In this document: positions 1 to 6,846 of the stretch, piece after piece | How positions within the stretch are numbered: the stretch's first letter is position 1 | Layout of the letters: each line of letters opens with the position of its first letter | DNA from: Geobacteraceae bacterium | GTDB taxonomy: Bacteria > Desulfobacterota > Desulfuromonadia > Desulfuromonadales > Geopsychrobacteraceae | DNA length: 7,981 nt | NCBI GenBank assembly: GCA_027064785.1 | Contig: JAMOPE010000361.1 | Coordinates: forward strand, 1-7,981 | Direction of reading: 5' to 3' | The notes under the pieces: model-generated | What the model was told of the DNA's origin: nothing | Databases searched by the model: none | Seen by the model: the letters and a program-made list of their open reading frames with translations, nothing else | Program-made: the position numbers and the translations under genes

Positions 1-834
1 TTCAGCAGCAAGATCTGAAATATAGAGGGGGGCGAGTAAGCTATCATCAACAATGACGCCGGCTCGGTCGATAAACCTCGACAGGAGGGACTCTCCCGGG
101 GTCAGGTTTATTAATCGTTCTTCTTCGTAGAGCTTGCCAGCCTCCTGTTCCTTGGAGTAAGAGGCGAGAATCTGCAACGTCCGTTCACCGTCGACTTCTG
201 AAGGAATCGGGATGAGAACGGACGCGAGAGCGACCTGATCGATCAGCTGTGCCGCTGATTTCACCATGAATAGTGCCGCCTCCCGCTTCTTTGCTTCATC
301 GACACGCCGTGCCAGTTGTAGTTGTTGATGGTATTTACGTGCCCGGTTGAGCATTGGAGCGGTTTTGAGTAGGAGTTTACGGATCTGCTTAAGTCGTTTT
401 TCACTCGGCAATTGCTCGGGATTTCCCCGGTCAAGGCACAAAACTCCGATGGATCGGCCCAGTTGAGTGATTGGCAGCAGATAGCTGGCAACAATTTTGT
501 GGTTTTCAGTTTTTAAAGCGATGTCTTCGGGATGCTGTGACAGGTCGGGGACGGCAAGTTCCTGCTTCTGTTGATACACTTGAGAAATAAGAAAGTCACT
601 ATTGTTGATCGGAGAAGGGTGGTGATGGCTTTGAAAAGCATCACCACCGGTTGTTGCCGCACATGTAAGGGCACCCATCGTGAGATCTTCAAGGTAGATC
701 CGGCAGCGGCCGCCTCCCGCGAGTATCTGAACTCCTTCGATGAGTTTATGAAGGATTTCTTCGAGATTCTCTTTCCCGAAGTCTTGAATCTGGTTGATAA
801 TCTGCTCAATTTGTTGCGATGATGGCTGATCCAT
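1..834 (-). CDS. GAF-domain signalling protein, N-terminal part (runs off left edge)
   Basis: This is a minus-strand reading frame, open from the ATG at 834-832 to the window edge: 278 codons with no stop, so the C-terminus is missing. An in-frame TAG lies six codons upstream of this ATG, making it the only sensible start; the ribosome binding site (AGAAAG, about 11 bases upstream) is weak. Residues about 20-165 look like a GAF domain, ending in the typical core strand LGRSIGVLCLDR (residues 125-136). A charged helix or coiled coil (about 160-195) follows, then what looks like a second GAF-like domain (from about 197, with LASVLIPI and a DGERTLQILASY strand) that is cut off. There are no membrane segments, so it is cytoplasmic. 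GAF domains bind small ligands or mediate dimers; the output domain lies outside the window. It is transcribed divergently from the HDOD-GAF kinase, which suggests a related signalling role, but that is inference. Confidence 0.8.
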   Translation of the reverse strand, partial: MDQPSSQQIEQIINQIQDFGKENLEEILHKLIEGVQILAGGGRCRIYLEDLTMGALTCAATTGGDAFQSHHHPSPINNSDFLISQVYQQKQELAVPDLSQHPEDIALKTENHKIVASYLLPITQLGRSIGVLCLDRGNPEQLPSEKRLKQIRKLLLKTAPMLNRARKYHQQLQLARRVDEAKKREAALFMVKSAAQLIDQVALASVLIPIPSEVDGERTLQILASYSKEQEAGKLYEEERLINLTPGESLLSRFIDRAGVIVDDSLLAPLYISDLAAE

Positions 835-854
835 AATAGCTAAATCTTTCTATT

Positions 855-872
855 TGAGTAAAATTGTACTCA
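855..872. promoter_or_regulatory. 18-base dyad, possible operator
   Basis: TGAGTA (855-860) and TACTCA (867-872) form a perfect 6-base inverted repeat around a 6-base AT-rich centre (AAATTG). It lies 21-38 bases upstream of the GAF gene start and overlaps the expected transcription start of the candidate minus-strand promoter at 876-904. This is the size and place of a repressor operator, but the protein that would bind is unknown and a chance repeat cannot be excluded. Confidence 0.3.
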
Positions 873-875
873 CTG

Positions 876-904
876 AGACTAGGCGGTTTTTTGGATCTTG
901 TCAA
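876..904 (-). promoter_or_regulatory. Candidate sigma-70 promoter for the GAF gene
   Basis: Read on the minus strand, a perfect -35 box TTGACA (904-899) is followed after 17 bases by TAGTCT (881-876), a weak 3-of-6 match to the -10 box. Transcription would begin near 869, inside the dyad at 855-872, giving a short leader of about 35 bases before the GAF gene. The perfect -35 box and exact spacing support it; the poor -10 box weakens it. Confidence 0.35.
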
Positions 905-1003
905 AAAAATGATGGTAAACACTTGCTGTGAATAAACTCATAATGCTGCTTCAGCAGGTGTTTTCTCATCATTGACCCCTCTCATTTTTGCAGATATTTT
1001 TAT

Positions 1004-1032
1004 TTGACAAAAATTATCCCTATTATTTTCAT
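1004..1032 (+). promoter_or_regulatory. Possible distal promoter towards the kinase gene
   Basis: A perfect TTGACA (1004-1009) is followed after 17 bases by TTTCAT (1027-1032), a 4-of-6 match to the -10 box. A second weak pair lies just upstream: TTGACC (972-977), 17 bases, then TATTTT (995-1000). Either would give a leader of more than 200 bases before the kinase gene. In AT-rich DNA such matches arise by chance, so confidence is low. Confidence 0.22.
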
Positions 1033-1097
1033 GCTGTTGCAGAAAGGCCATTAGCTTTTATGATGTTTTCGACCTGCTTTATAAGTAGATTATTATT

Positions 1098-1132
1098 AGC
1101 ACTACGAGCCTTTTGGTGGAGCTCTAAATGCT
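1098..1132 (+). other. Weak two-tier hairpin in the intergenic region
   Basis: AGCA (1098-1101) pairs with TGCT (1129-1132), and inside it GAGC (1106-1109) pairs with GCTC (1121-1124), with a symmetric 4-by-4 internal loop between the two short stems. It would be transcribed only from a promoter upstream of it. There is no T-run after it, so it is not a terminator. It may be chance pairing. Confidence 0.15.
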
Positions 1133-1163
1133 TGAATATTAAGAGGTTTTGTCGATAAATGAC

Positions 1164-1192
1164 TTGCTGATTGTTTTTACTTGTCCCATAAT
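1164..1192 (+). promoter_or_regulatory. Candidate sigma-70 promoter for the kinase-regulator operon
   Basis: TTGCTG (1164-1169, 4 of 6) and CATAAT (1187-1192, 5 of 6) are separated by the ideal 17 bases. Transcription would start near 1199, giving a leader of about 60 bases before the kinase start at 1262. It is the best placed promoter-like sequence for the plus-strand operon. No sigma-54 type GG/GC pair was seen in the region. Confidence 0.4.
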
Positions 1193-1261
1193 AGTATTGG
1201 ATAATCAGATGTTTTATTTAATAACCTGAGTTGATAGAATTGGCTGGGGGGAGTTCGTTGT

Positions 1262-3310
1262 ATGGAGTCGTGTCTCAAAAATAATACAGATCAGGATATT
1301 GCCACCCTGTTTTGTATGCCGCAAGTCCTGATTGAACTGATGGAGGAATGCCTTGACGGGGCATCAGTTGATGAGTTGGCCGAAATTGTTCTTCGGGATG
1401 CGGCCTTGGCTGCCAGAGTTCTTTCCGCTGCCAATAAGGTGGATTCAGCCTCTTTGAACTCTCTTGAGCCGGTATCCTCTGCGGTACAAAAACTGGGCAC
1501 TGCGGTTCTGGCGACTTTGGCATTGCAGGCGGCTCGCGACATTGTTCGCTATCGGTTTACTCCACAGGAACTCTCCTTTCAGTATGCTCTCTGGTATTCG
1601 GCTCAGGTTGCAGGTGTATTTGCCCGTTGTCTCGCTCCATCGGTCAATTATCCCCGTATTGAAGAGGCCCAGCTTTGCGGTTTACTGTTGAATCTCGGTA
1701 TTCAGGTTCTGTTTTTTCGGGACAGAGAGGCTTATCTTAAGCTGGGAGTGCGGCCCTGGAATAATTCGGCGCAGTGTCGGCTGGAAATTGAGAACTACGC
1801 AACCGACCATGTGCAACTCGCTGATGAACTGATTAATCAGTGGCAGCTCGAATCGTTTTTGCCTGATGCTGTTCGTTTTCTTTATGCCGATGTTTCCCAG
1901 CTTGGGCAATGCAATTTGCTGTTGAAAATTGCCCGTTTAGTCCAGCAGTTGAGTGAAAACCCGCAGGAACTGACAGCGGAAAGTATCGCTTTGGCAGAGC
2001 AACTGTTCGGGTTGCGCCAGAGTGAGATTACGTATCTTTTTGACTGGGCAAAGGGTTTGTTTCCCGCGTTTGGTCGCTATTTGAATGATTCCAGTGTGTT
2101 GCAGGCGGAATTGACAGCAGATTTACAGCGGTTGTCTGAGCTGTCATTTCTTCTCGCAGATCAGGAAGCAGTCCGGGCCAGGTTGGCGGGGGGGAAAGAT
2201 CTTGACGAGCTTCTGGCAGTGGCGAGAAATCTCTATCTTGAAAATACTCCGGTGACCGATGCAATTTTCTTTCTTCTCGATCAGAAGAGTCATCAGTTAA
2301 CGGGGATTGCAGCCCCGGGGCAGTCTCACCTGATCGGAGAGGTGACTATTCCGCTGGTGGCAGGATCGAACCTTGCTGCAACAGCTTTGCTGGAGAGTGA
2401 ACCCAAAGATTCATTTCAGCTTGAATCGTCGCTGACGGTGAGTGATCAGGTTCTGATCCGTTTATGTCGAAGTACTGGTTTGTGTTGTCTTCCTCTTTTG
2501 CTTGGTGATAGAAAGCTTGGGGTGGTTGCTCTTGGAGTTGATAGGGCGGTGGATGTTAGAACGTCACGCTTTGCGTTGTTGAGTCCGTTGGTCAGCCGGG
2601 CTTTGGAGGGAATGTCAAATCGGGTTGATGAGTATTTTGTTGAAAGTACCAGTTTGTTACGACGGGTCAGTCATGAAGTGAGTGGCTCTCTGACGGTGAT
2701 CGGTAATTATGCGGGAGTCCTGAATCAGGCCTTGGATGGTGAAGAAAATCGGGATATGGCGGGTTCAATCAAAAATGAAGTGCGCCGGATTGACGATATT
2801 CTTAACTATTATCTGAATCAGCAGGAACTCCCCGATTTCCCTGAACATCGGATCGACTTGAATCATCTGCTGCGTGATACTGTCGCGGCTCTTGAAAACA
2901 GTGAGATAAACCCGCGCCAGATCAAGATACAGTACGAATTGCAGAATGGTTTAAACAAGATTGCAACCAACCCTTTACTGGTAAAACAAGTGCTGACCAA
3001 TCTGATCAAGAATGCTGCCGAAGCTGTTGCTCAAGGTGGAACTATTCGGTTAATGACCCGGGATGGACATGCCAGTGATCAGGGCCGTTATATTGAAATA
3101 ATTGTTCAGGATGATGGCCCCGGGATTGCGCCGGAAGTCCGCTCCCGACTTTTTAAGCCGGTGACAAGTACCAAGGGGGCTGGTCATTCGGGGGTCGGTT
3201 TGAGTATTGTTAAGGGGATGGTTGATGATCTTGGTGGCCGGATTAGCTGTCACAGTTCTGCCAGCTCCGGAACGAGTTTTTATATTCAACTTCCCGATAG
3301 TGAAGAATAA
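1262..3310 (+). CDS. HDOD-GAF sensor histidine kinase
   Basis: A 682-residue cytoplasmic sensor kinase with no membrane segments. Domains in order are HDOD (about 14-215, with the LAEIVLRDAALAARVLSAAN helix pair), GAF (about 305-450), a His-containing dimerisation helix (about 462-520) and the HATPase domain (about 545-680). The likely phosphoacceptor is H471. ATP-site motifs are all present: N-box around N584, DDGPGI at 617-622 and the glycine lid GHSGVGL at 641-647. The ATG at 1262 has a strong GGAG (1250-1253) eight bases upstream. Oddity: after His-Glu the sequence is Val-Ser-Gly-Ser instead of the usual x-x-Asn-Pro, so the phosphatase motif position (G475) is not Asn or Thr. It ends 20 bases before a response regulator gene, its likely phosphotransfer partner. 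HDOD domains lack HD-hydrolase metal residues and probably act in sensing or assembly; the ligand is unknown. Confidence 0.93.
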   Translation: MESCLKNNTDQDIATLFCMPQVLIELMEECLDGASVDELAEIVLRDAALAARVLSAANKVDSASLNSLEPVSSAVQKLGTAVLATLALQAARDIVRYRFTPQELSFQYALWYSAQVAGVFARCLAPSVNYPRIEEAQLCGLLLNLGIQVLFFRDREAYLKLGVRPWNNSAQCRLEIENYATDHVQLADELINQWQLESFLPDAVRFLYADVSQLGQCNLLLKIARLVQQLSENPQELTAESIALAEQLFGLRQSEITYLFDWAKGLFPAFGRYLNDSSVLQAELTADLQRLSELSFLLADQEAVRARLAGGKDLDELLAVARNLYLENTPVTDAIFFLLDQKSHQLTGIAAPGQSHLIGEVTIPLVAGSNLAATALLESEPKDSFQLESSLTVSDQVLIRLCRSTGLCCLPLLLGDRKLGVVALGVDRAVDVRTSRFALLSPLVSRALEGMSNRVDEYFVESTSLLRRVSHEVSGSLTVIGNYAGVLNQALDGEENRDMAGSIKNEVRRIDDILNYYLNQQELPDFPEHRIDLNHLLRDTVAALENSEINPRQIKIQYELQNGLNKIATNPLLVKQVLTNLIKNAAEAVAQGGTIRLMTRDGHASDQGRYIEIIVQDDGPGIAPEVRSRLFKPVTSTKGAGHSGVGLSIVKGMVDDLGGRISCHSSASSGTSFYIQLPDSEE

Positions 3311-3328
3311 ACTGTTTTTTTGGAGACC

Positions 3329-3361
3329 ATGTGGCCGTACAAACAATTGATAACAGTTTGA
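3329..3361 (+). other. Possible 10-codon leader ORF overlapping the regulator start
   Basis: An ATG at 3329-3331 shares its G with the GTG (3331-3333) that opens the regulator frame. Read from the ATG, the out-of-frame peptide is MWPYKQLITV, ending in TGA at 3359-3361, which overlaps the in-frame regulator ATG at 3361-3363 (TGATG). GGAG at 3322-3325 is 3 bases from the ATG and 5 from the GTG, so spacing favours the GTG. The overlap pattern is typical of translational coupling, but nothing proves that the leader is translated. Confidence 0.25.
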
Positions 3362-5517
3362 TGAAAAGAACGCCCGAAGCGTTTCAGGTGTTGATTGTCG
3401 ATGATCAACTGCCCCTGTTGCGCAGTTTGCAGGCGTTGTTGCAGATCAACGGTTATCGAACCGATCTGGCTCGCAGCGGGAGTGAAGCGATCTCCAAGCT
3501 TCAGGATAACAGCTATCAATTGTTGCTGCTCGATCTGGTGATGCCGGGAATTGATGGGCTGGAGGTCCTCGAATTTACCCGTCAGGCAGAGCTTGATATT
3601 GAAGTTATTATCGTCAGTGGCGAGACATCGTTCGCTGCAGTTAAAGACGCAATGCGGCTTGGTGCTTACGATTTTATCCGTAAACCGTACAACCCTGAAG
3701 AGCTGCTGCAGGTGGTCGATGATGGAATTAAGCGTCATCAAAAGAAACAGCAGCTGGAAAATTGCGAAAAATCTCTGCACGAATCGGAACGACTCCATCG
3801 CTTTATTGTGAATAATTCTCCCGATTTCATCTATATGCTCAGTGCTGATGGAATGTTCACCTACGTCAACGATGTTGTTGAGAATCTGCTGGGTTACAAG
3901 CGTCATGAACTGCTTGGGCGACATTTTTCAGAAATTATTCATCCCCATAATGCCGATGAGATTCACAATTTTTTCAGCGAACAACGGGGTGGTGACCGGG
4001 CAACCCGCAGTATTGAAATTCGCCTGTTAGTGAACCCCGAAAGTGATCGGGTTGAAGGGCTCGACAACAGTGAGCTGGTGGTTGAACTGAACGCAATCGG
4101 GATGTACGACACCGACCGCTTTGGCCGCAAGACTTTTACCGGGACGCTGGGTTGTGCCCGAGACATTACTGAGCGCAAGCGTTCTGAAGCACACATCAGC
4201 CATCAGGCTTATCATGACATGCTGACTCAATTGCCCAATCGGATTCTGTTTGAAGACCGGATGGAACAGGCATTGGCCCATGCCAGTCGTAATGGTGAAA
4301 AGTTTGCCATGATGTTTATGGATCTCGATTGCTTCAAGTTGATTAACGATACCCTGGGTCATGTGATGGGCGATCTGGTTTTGCAGCAGGTTTCGGAGCG
4401 GATTCTCGGTTGTCTACGTGCCGAAGATACCCTCGCCCGTTTTGGCGGAGATGAGTTTTGTCTGCTGCTTTCGGGGATCGGTAGCCGGGAGAGTGTTTCG
4501 GCCGTTGCGGAAAAGATTCTTAAAGAGATTCGCCAACCGTTCAGTATTAATGATCACGAACTCTATCTGAGTAGCAGTGTCGGAATTGCCGTCTATCCTG
4601 ATGCCGGACAGACTGGTGAGGCCCTCCTTCAAAGTGCTGATGTTGCGATGTATCATGTCAAGGCAAACGGCAAGGATGGCTACTGTTTTTACAGTGACAC
4701 AATGAAGAATGATTCAACGTTCTTGTCGGTGGAGCGCGACCTGTACAGTGCGCTGGAAAATAATCAATTCCAAGTTTTCTTCCAGCCGAAGGTTAATCCG
4801 ACCAGTCATGTGATTATCGGTATGGAGGCTTTGTTGCGTTGGCAGCACCCCGAACGCGGCTTCCTTTATCCCGAAGATTTCATTGCAGCAGCCGAAGTAT
4901 CGAAGCTGATGGTTCCTATCGGTGAGTGGGTGTTACAGCGGGTCTGTGAAGAGGTCACTCGCTGGCAGCAACAGGGGCTACCTCAAATCCATGTTTCATT
5001 GAATGTTTCTCTGGTGCAGTTAAAACAAAATGATTTTGCAGCAAAGTTTATTGAGACTCTGCAGCGGTTTAAGCTGTGGGCAAATTTATTTGAGGTGGAA
5101 ATTATCGAACAGGGGCTCAACAAGGGGGAGCAGACCGTTGCCAGAAATCTTCGTGCTTTACAGGATTACGGGGTCTCTGTAACGATTGATGATTTCGGTC
5201 GTGGTTATTCATCGCTCAGTTACTTGCAGAATTTCCCGGTCAATACATTGAAGATCGGCCGTTCCTTTGTTCGTGAGATTGAAGAGGGGTCTGATCAAAC
5301 CTGTATTGCTGATGGCATTGCGATGATGGCAAAGGGGTTAAATCTGAAGGTCGTTGGCTCCGGTGTTGAAAACCTCAATCAGCTCGATTATCTGCGTAAC
5401 CTCGGTTGTCGTGAAGTTCAGGGATACCTTTACAGCGAAGCTATCTCAGCTCAGGATACGTTGACGTTACTGAAAACCTGCCCACCAACCGGGCCCCATT
5501 TCGCCCTGCCGAATTGA
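3331..5517 (+). CDS. Response regulator with PAS, GGDEF and EAL domains
   Basis: A 728-residue cytoplasmic c-di-GMP regulator. REC (about 18-135) is complete: D24/D25, phosphoacceptor D68, S96, K118. A charged coiled linker leads to PAS (about 155-285), then GGDEF (about 290-455) with D331, D333, an intact GGDEF at 372-376 and the RxxD inhibitory site R363-D366 five residues before it. EAL (about 470-715) keeps Q485, E499-A-L, R503, N558, E590, E593, D620/D621, K641, E680 and Q697, but the first Glu of EGVE is Ser (S677), LKID reads LKIG (G643), and DFGTG reads DFGRG. The protein is therefore probably an active, product-inhibited diguanylate cyclase with a weak or dead phosphodiesterase domain. 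The GTG start has GGAG five bases upstream; ATG at 3361 (codon 11) is an alternative that keeps all domains. The HDOD-GAF kinase 20 bases upstream is the likely phosphate donor. Confidence 0.94.
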   Translation: MAVQTIDNSLMKRTPEAFQVLIVDDQLPLLRSLQALLQINGYRTDLARSGSEAISKLQDNSYQLLLLDLVMPGIDGLEVLEFTRQAELDIEVIIVSGETSFAAVKDAMRLGAYDFIRKPYNPEELLQVVDDGIKRHQKKQQLENCEKSLHESERLHRFIVNNSPDFIYMLSADGMFTYVNDVVENLLGYKRHELLGRHFSEIIHPHNADEIHNFFSEQRGGDRATRSIEIRLLVNPESDRVEGLDNSELVVELNAIGMYDTDRFGRKTFTGTLGCARDITERKRSEAHISHQAYHDMLTQLPNRILFEDRMEQALAHASRNGEKFAMMFMDLDCFKLINDTLGHVMGDLVLQQVSERILGCLRAEDTLARFGGDEFCLLLSGIGSRESVSAVAEKILKEIRQPFSINDHELYLSSSVGIAVYPDAGQTGEALLQSADVAMYHVKANGKDGYCFYSDTMKNDSTFLSVERDLYSALENNQFQVFFQPKVNPTSHVIIGMEALLRWQHPERGFLYPEDFIAAAEVSKLMVPIGEWVLQRVCEEVTRWQQQGLPQIHVSLNVSLVQLKQNDFAAKFIETLQRFKLWANLFEVEIIEQGLNKGEQTVARNLRALQDYGVSVTIDDFGRGYSSLSYLQNFPVNTLKIGRSFVREIEEGSDQTCIADGIAMMAKGLNLKVVGSGVENLNQLDYLRNLGCREVQGYLYSEAISAQDTLTLLKTCPPTGPHFALPN

Positions 5518-5608
5518 TTAAATCGATCAGAAAAATACAGACGAAAACGACCTCTCTGTGCTATGACAGACCTTTGATGAAAAAACCCGTATCAGCAGGA
5601 GTACCGAT

Positions 5609-6811
5609 ATGCAACAAAGTGAATTCATTGACATTGAGAATCAGTTTGGTGCCCATAATTACAAACCTCTTGACGTTGTTCTGTCGCGGGGAAAAGGGGT
5701 CTGGGTCTGGGATGTTGATGGCAATAAATACCTCGATTGCCTTGCCGCTTATTCGGCGGTCAATCAGGGGCATTGCCATCCAAAAATTATGGAAGCGATG
5801 GTTGCGCAGGCTGAAAAATTAACGCTGACCTCTCGTGCTTTTCGCAACGACCAGCTTGGTCCTTTTTATCGGGAACTTTGTCAGTTGACCAATTCCCATA
5901 AAGTTCTGCCGATGAACAGTGGTGCTGAGGCGGTCGAGACAGCAATCAAAACGGTGCGCAAATGGGGTTATACGGTCAAGGGTGTTGCCGACGATAACGC
6001 TGAAATCGTCGTCTGTGAAAATAATTTCCACGGCCGCACGATCAGCATTGTCAGTTTCAGCACCGATGAGAATGCCCGTGCCGGCTTCGGTCCGTTCACC
6101 CCTGGTTTCAAGTGTGTCCCATTTGGTGACGCGGCCGCTCTGGAAGCGGCGATCAATGAAAACACCGTGGCATTTCTGATTGAGCCGATTCAGGGTGAAG
6201 CGGGGGTGATGATTCCTCCGGCAGGTTATCTGAAAAAAGCCCGTGAGTTGTGTGACCAGCATAATATTGTCCTGATCCTCGATGAAATTCAGACCGGTCT
6301 GGGGCGGACCGGAAAGCTGCTGGCTGAAGAGTATGAGGGCGTTGAAGCTGATCTGACGATTATCGGCAAGGCGTTATCGGGCGGTTTCTATCCCGTTTCA
6401 GCAGTGTTGTCCAATACCGAAATTCTTGGGGTTTTGCAGCCGGGTGAGCATGGCAGTACCTTTGGCGGCAACCCGTTGGCATGTGCTGTTGCCAGGGCGG
6501 CATTGAAAGTCTTATTCGAAGAAGGATTGATCGAAAATTCGTTCAAGCAGGGAGAATATTTCCTCTCTGAATTGAAGAAGATTTCTCACCCCGCAATCAA
6601 GGAAGTCCGTGGTCGCGGGCTGATGGTGGCACTGGAGTTCCATTCCGAAATCGGTGGTGCCCGAGCTTATTGTAATAAACTGAAAGATGAGGGAATCCTC
6701 GCCAAGGATACCCACGAGAATATCGTCCGCTTTGCTCCACCGTTGGTGATTCAGCGCGAAGAGATCGATATTCTTCTTGAGGCAATCAATAAGGTCTTAC
6801 CTCCGGTTTGA
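5609..6811 (+). CDS. rocD: Ornithine aminotransferase (ornithine-oxo-acid transaminase)
   Basis: A 400-residue class III PLP-dependent aminotransferase that moves the delta-amino group of ornithine to 2-oxoglutarate, giving glutamate semialdehyde (which cyclises to pyrroline-5-carboxylate) and linking ornithine with proline and glutamate. Length is normal. The PLP lysine is K254 in [15 protein letters not shown], the cofactor aspartate is D225 in [12 protein letters not shown], and HGRT and GSTFGGNP are present. Residues matching the substrate contacts of human OAT as I recall them (Y55, Y85, R180, E235) are Y18, Y48, R143 and E197. These favour ornithine over acetylornithine or GABA. The ATG is preceded by AGGAG (5597-5601) seven bases upstream. 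It ends in tandem stops TGA-TAA. It lies 91 bases after the EAL gene with no clear terminator between, so read-through is possible; no arginine or proline genes are next to it here. Confidence 0.93.
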   Translation: MQQSEFIDIENQFGAHNYKPLDVVLSRGKGVWVWDVDGNKYLDCLAAYSAVNQGHCHPKIMEAMVAQAEKLTLTSRAFRNDQLGPFYRELCQLTNSHKVLPMNSGAEAVETAIKTVRKWGYTVKGVADDNAEIVVCENNFHGRTISIVSFSTDENARAGFGPFTPGFKCVPFGDAAALEAAINENTVAFLIEPIQGEAGVMIPPAGYLKKARELCDQHNIVLILDEIQTGLGRTGKLLAEEYEGVEADLTIIGKALSGGFYPVSAVLSNTEILGVLQPGEHGSTFGGNPLACAVARAALKVLFEEGLIENSFKQGEYFLSELKKISHPAIKEVRGRGLMVALEFHSEIGGARAYCNKLKDEGILAKDTHENIVRFAPPLVIQREEIDILLEAINKVLPPV

Positions 6812-6846
6812 TAACTGAGGATGGACAATAAAAGGCGGAGATTAAC

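Larger units (their letters stand above)
835..1261. other. Divergent intergenic region, AT-rich
   Basis: These 427 bases separate the divergent GAF gene and kinase gene. I find no convincing open reading frame, tRNA or known riboswitch here. It holds promoter-like elements on both strands, an 18-base dyad near the GAF gene and a weak hairpin at 1098-1132, listed separately. The length is more than two simple promoters need, so upstream regulation or a small RNA is possible, but nothing visible proves it. Confidence 0.6.

Noticed and set aside
571..822. Plus-strand 83-codon frame and minus-strand frames at 261-494 and 513-809
   Set aside because: All lie within the GAF gene on 1-834 minus, whose frame is the one with GAF-like character; the others are out of frame with it or antisense.
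921..1192. Repeated ACTTGCTG (921-928 and 1162-1169), each followed by a CATAAT
   Set aside because: The two copies have different spacing (10 and 17 bases) to CATAAT, and an eight-base repeat in AT-rich DNA of this length is not strong evidence for a binding site.
835..1261. c-di-GMP riboswitch (GEMM type) upstream of the kinase operon
   Set aside because: Searched by eye because of the c-di-GMP context, but the conserved GEMM core sequences and stems are not visible on either strand.
3286..3924. Long minus-strand open frame (212 codons) opposite the regulator gene
   Set aside because: It lies wholly antisense to the REC and PAS coding region, has no recognisable domain and spans the kinase-regulator junction. 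The plus-strand frame has clear domains, so this is a shadow.
5555..5570. Hairpin TCTGT-GCTATG-ACAGA between the EAL gene and rocD, considered as a terminator
   Set aside because: The stem is only five bases and no T-run follows on the plus strand, so it does not support intrinsic termination.
5514..5822. Plus-strand 102-codon frame starting by overlap with the EAL gene stop
   Set aside because: It runs out of frame into the conserved rocD N-terminus, has no ribosome binding site of its own and no recognisable domain.
5819..6262. Minus-strand 147-codon frame inside rocD
   Set aside because: It is antisense to the conserved aminotransferase core and shows no family features.
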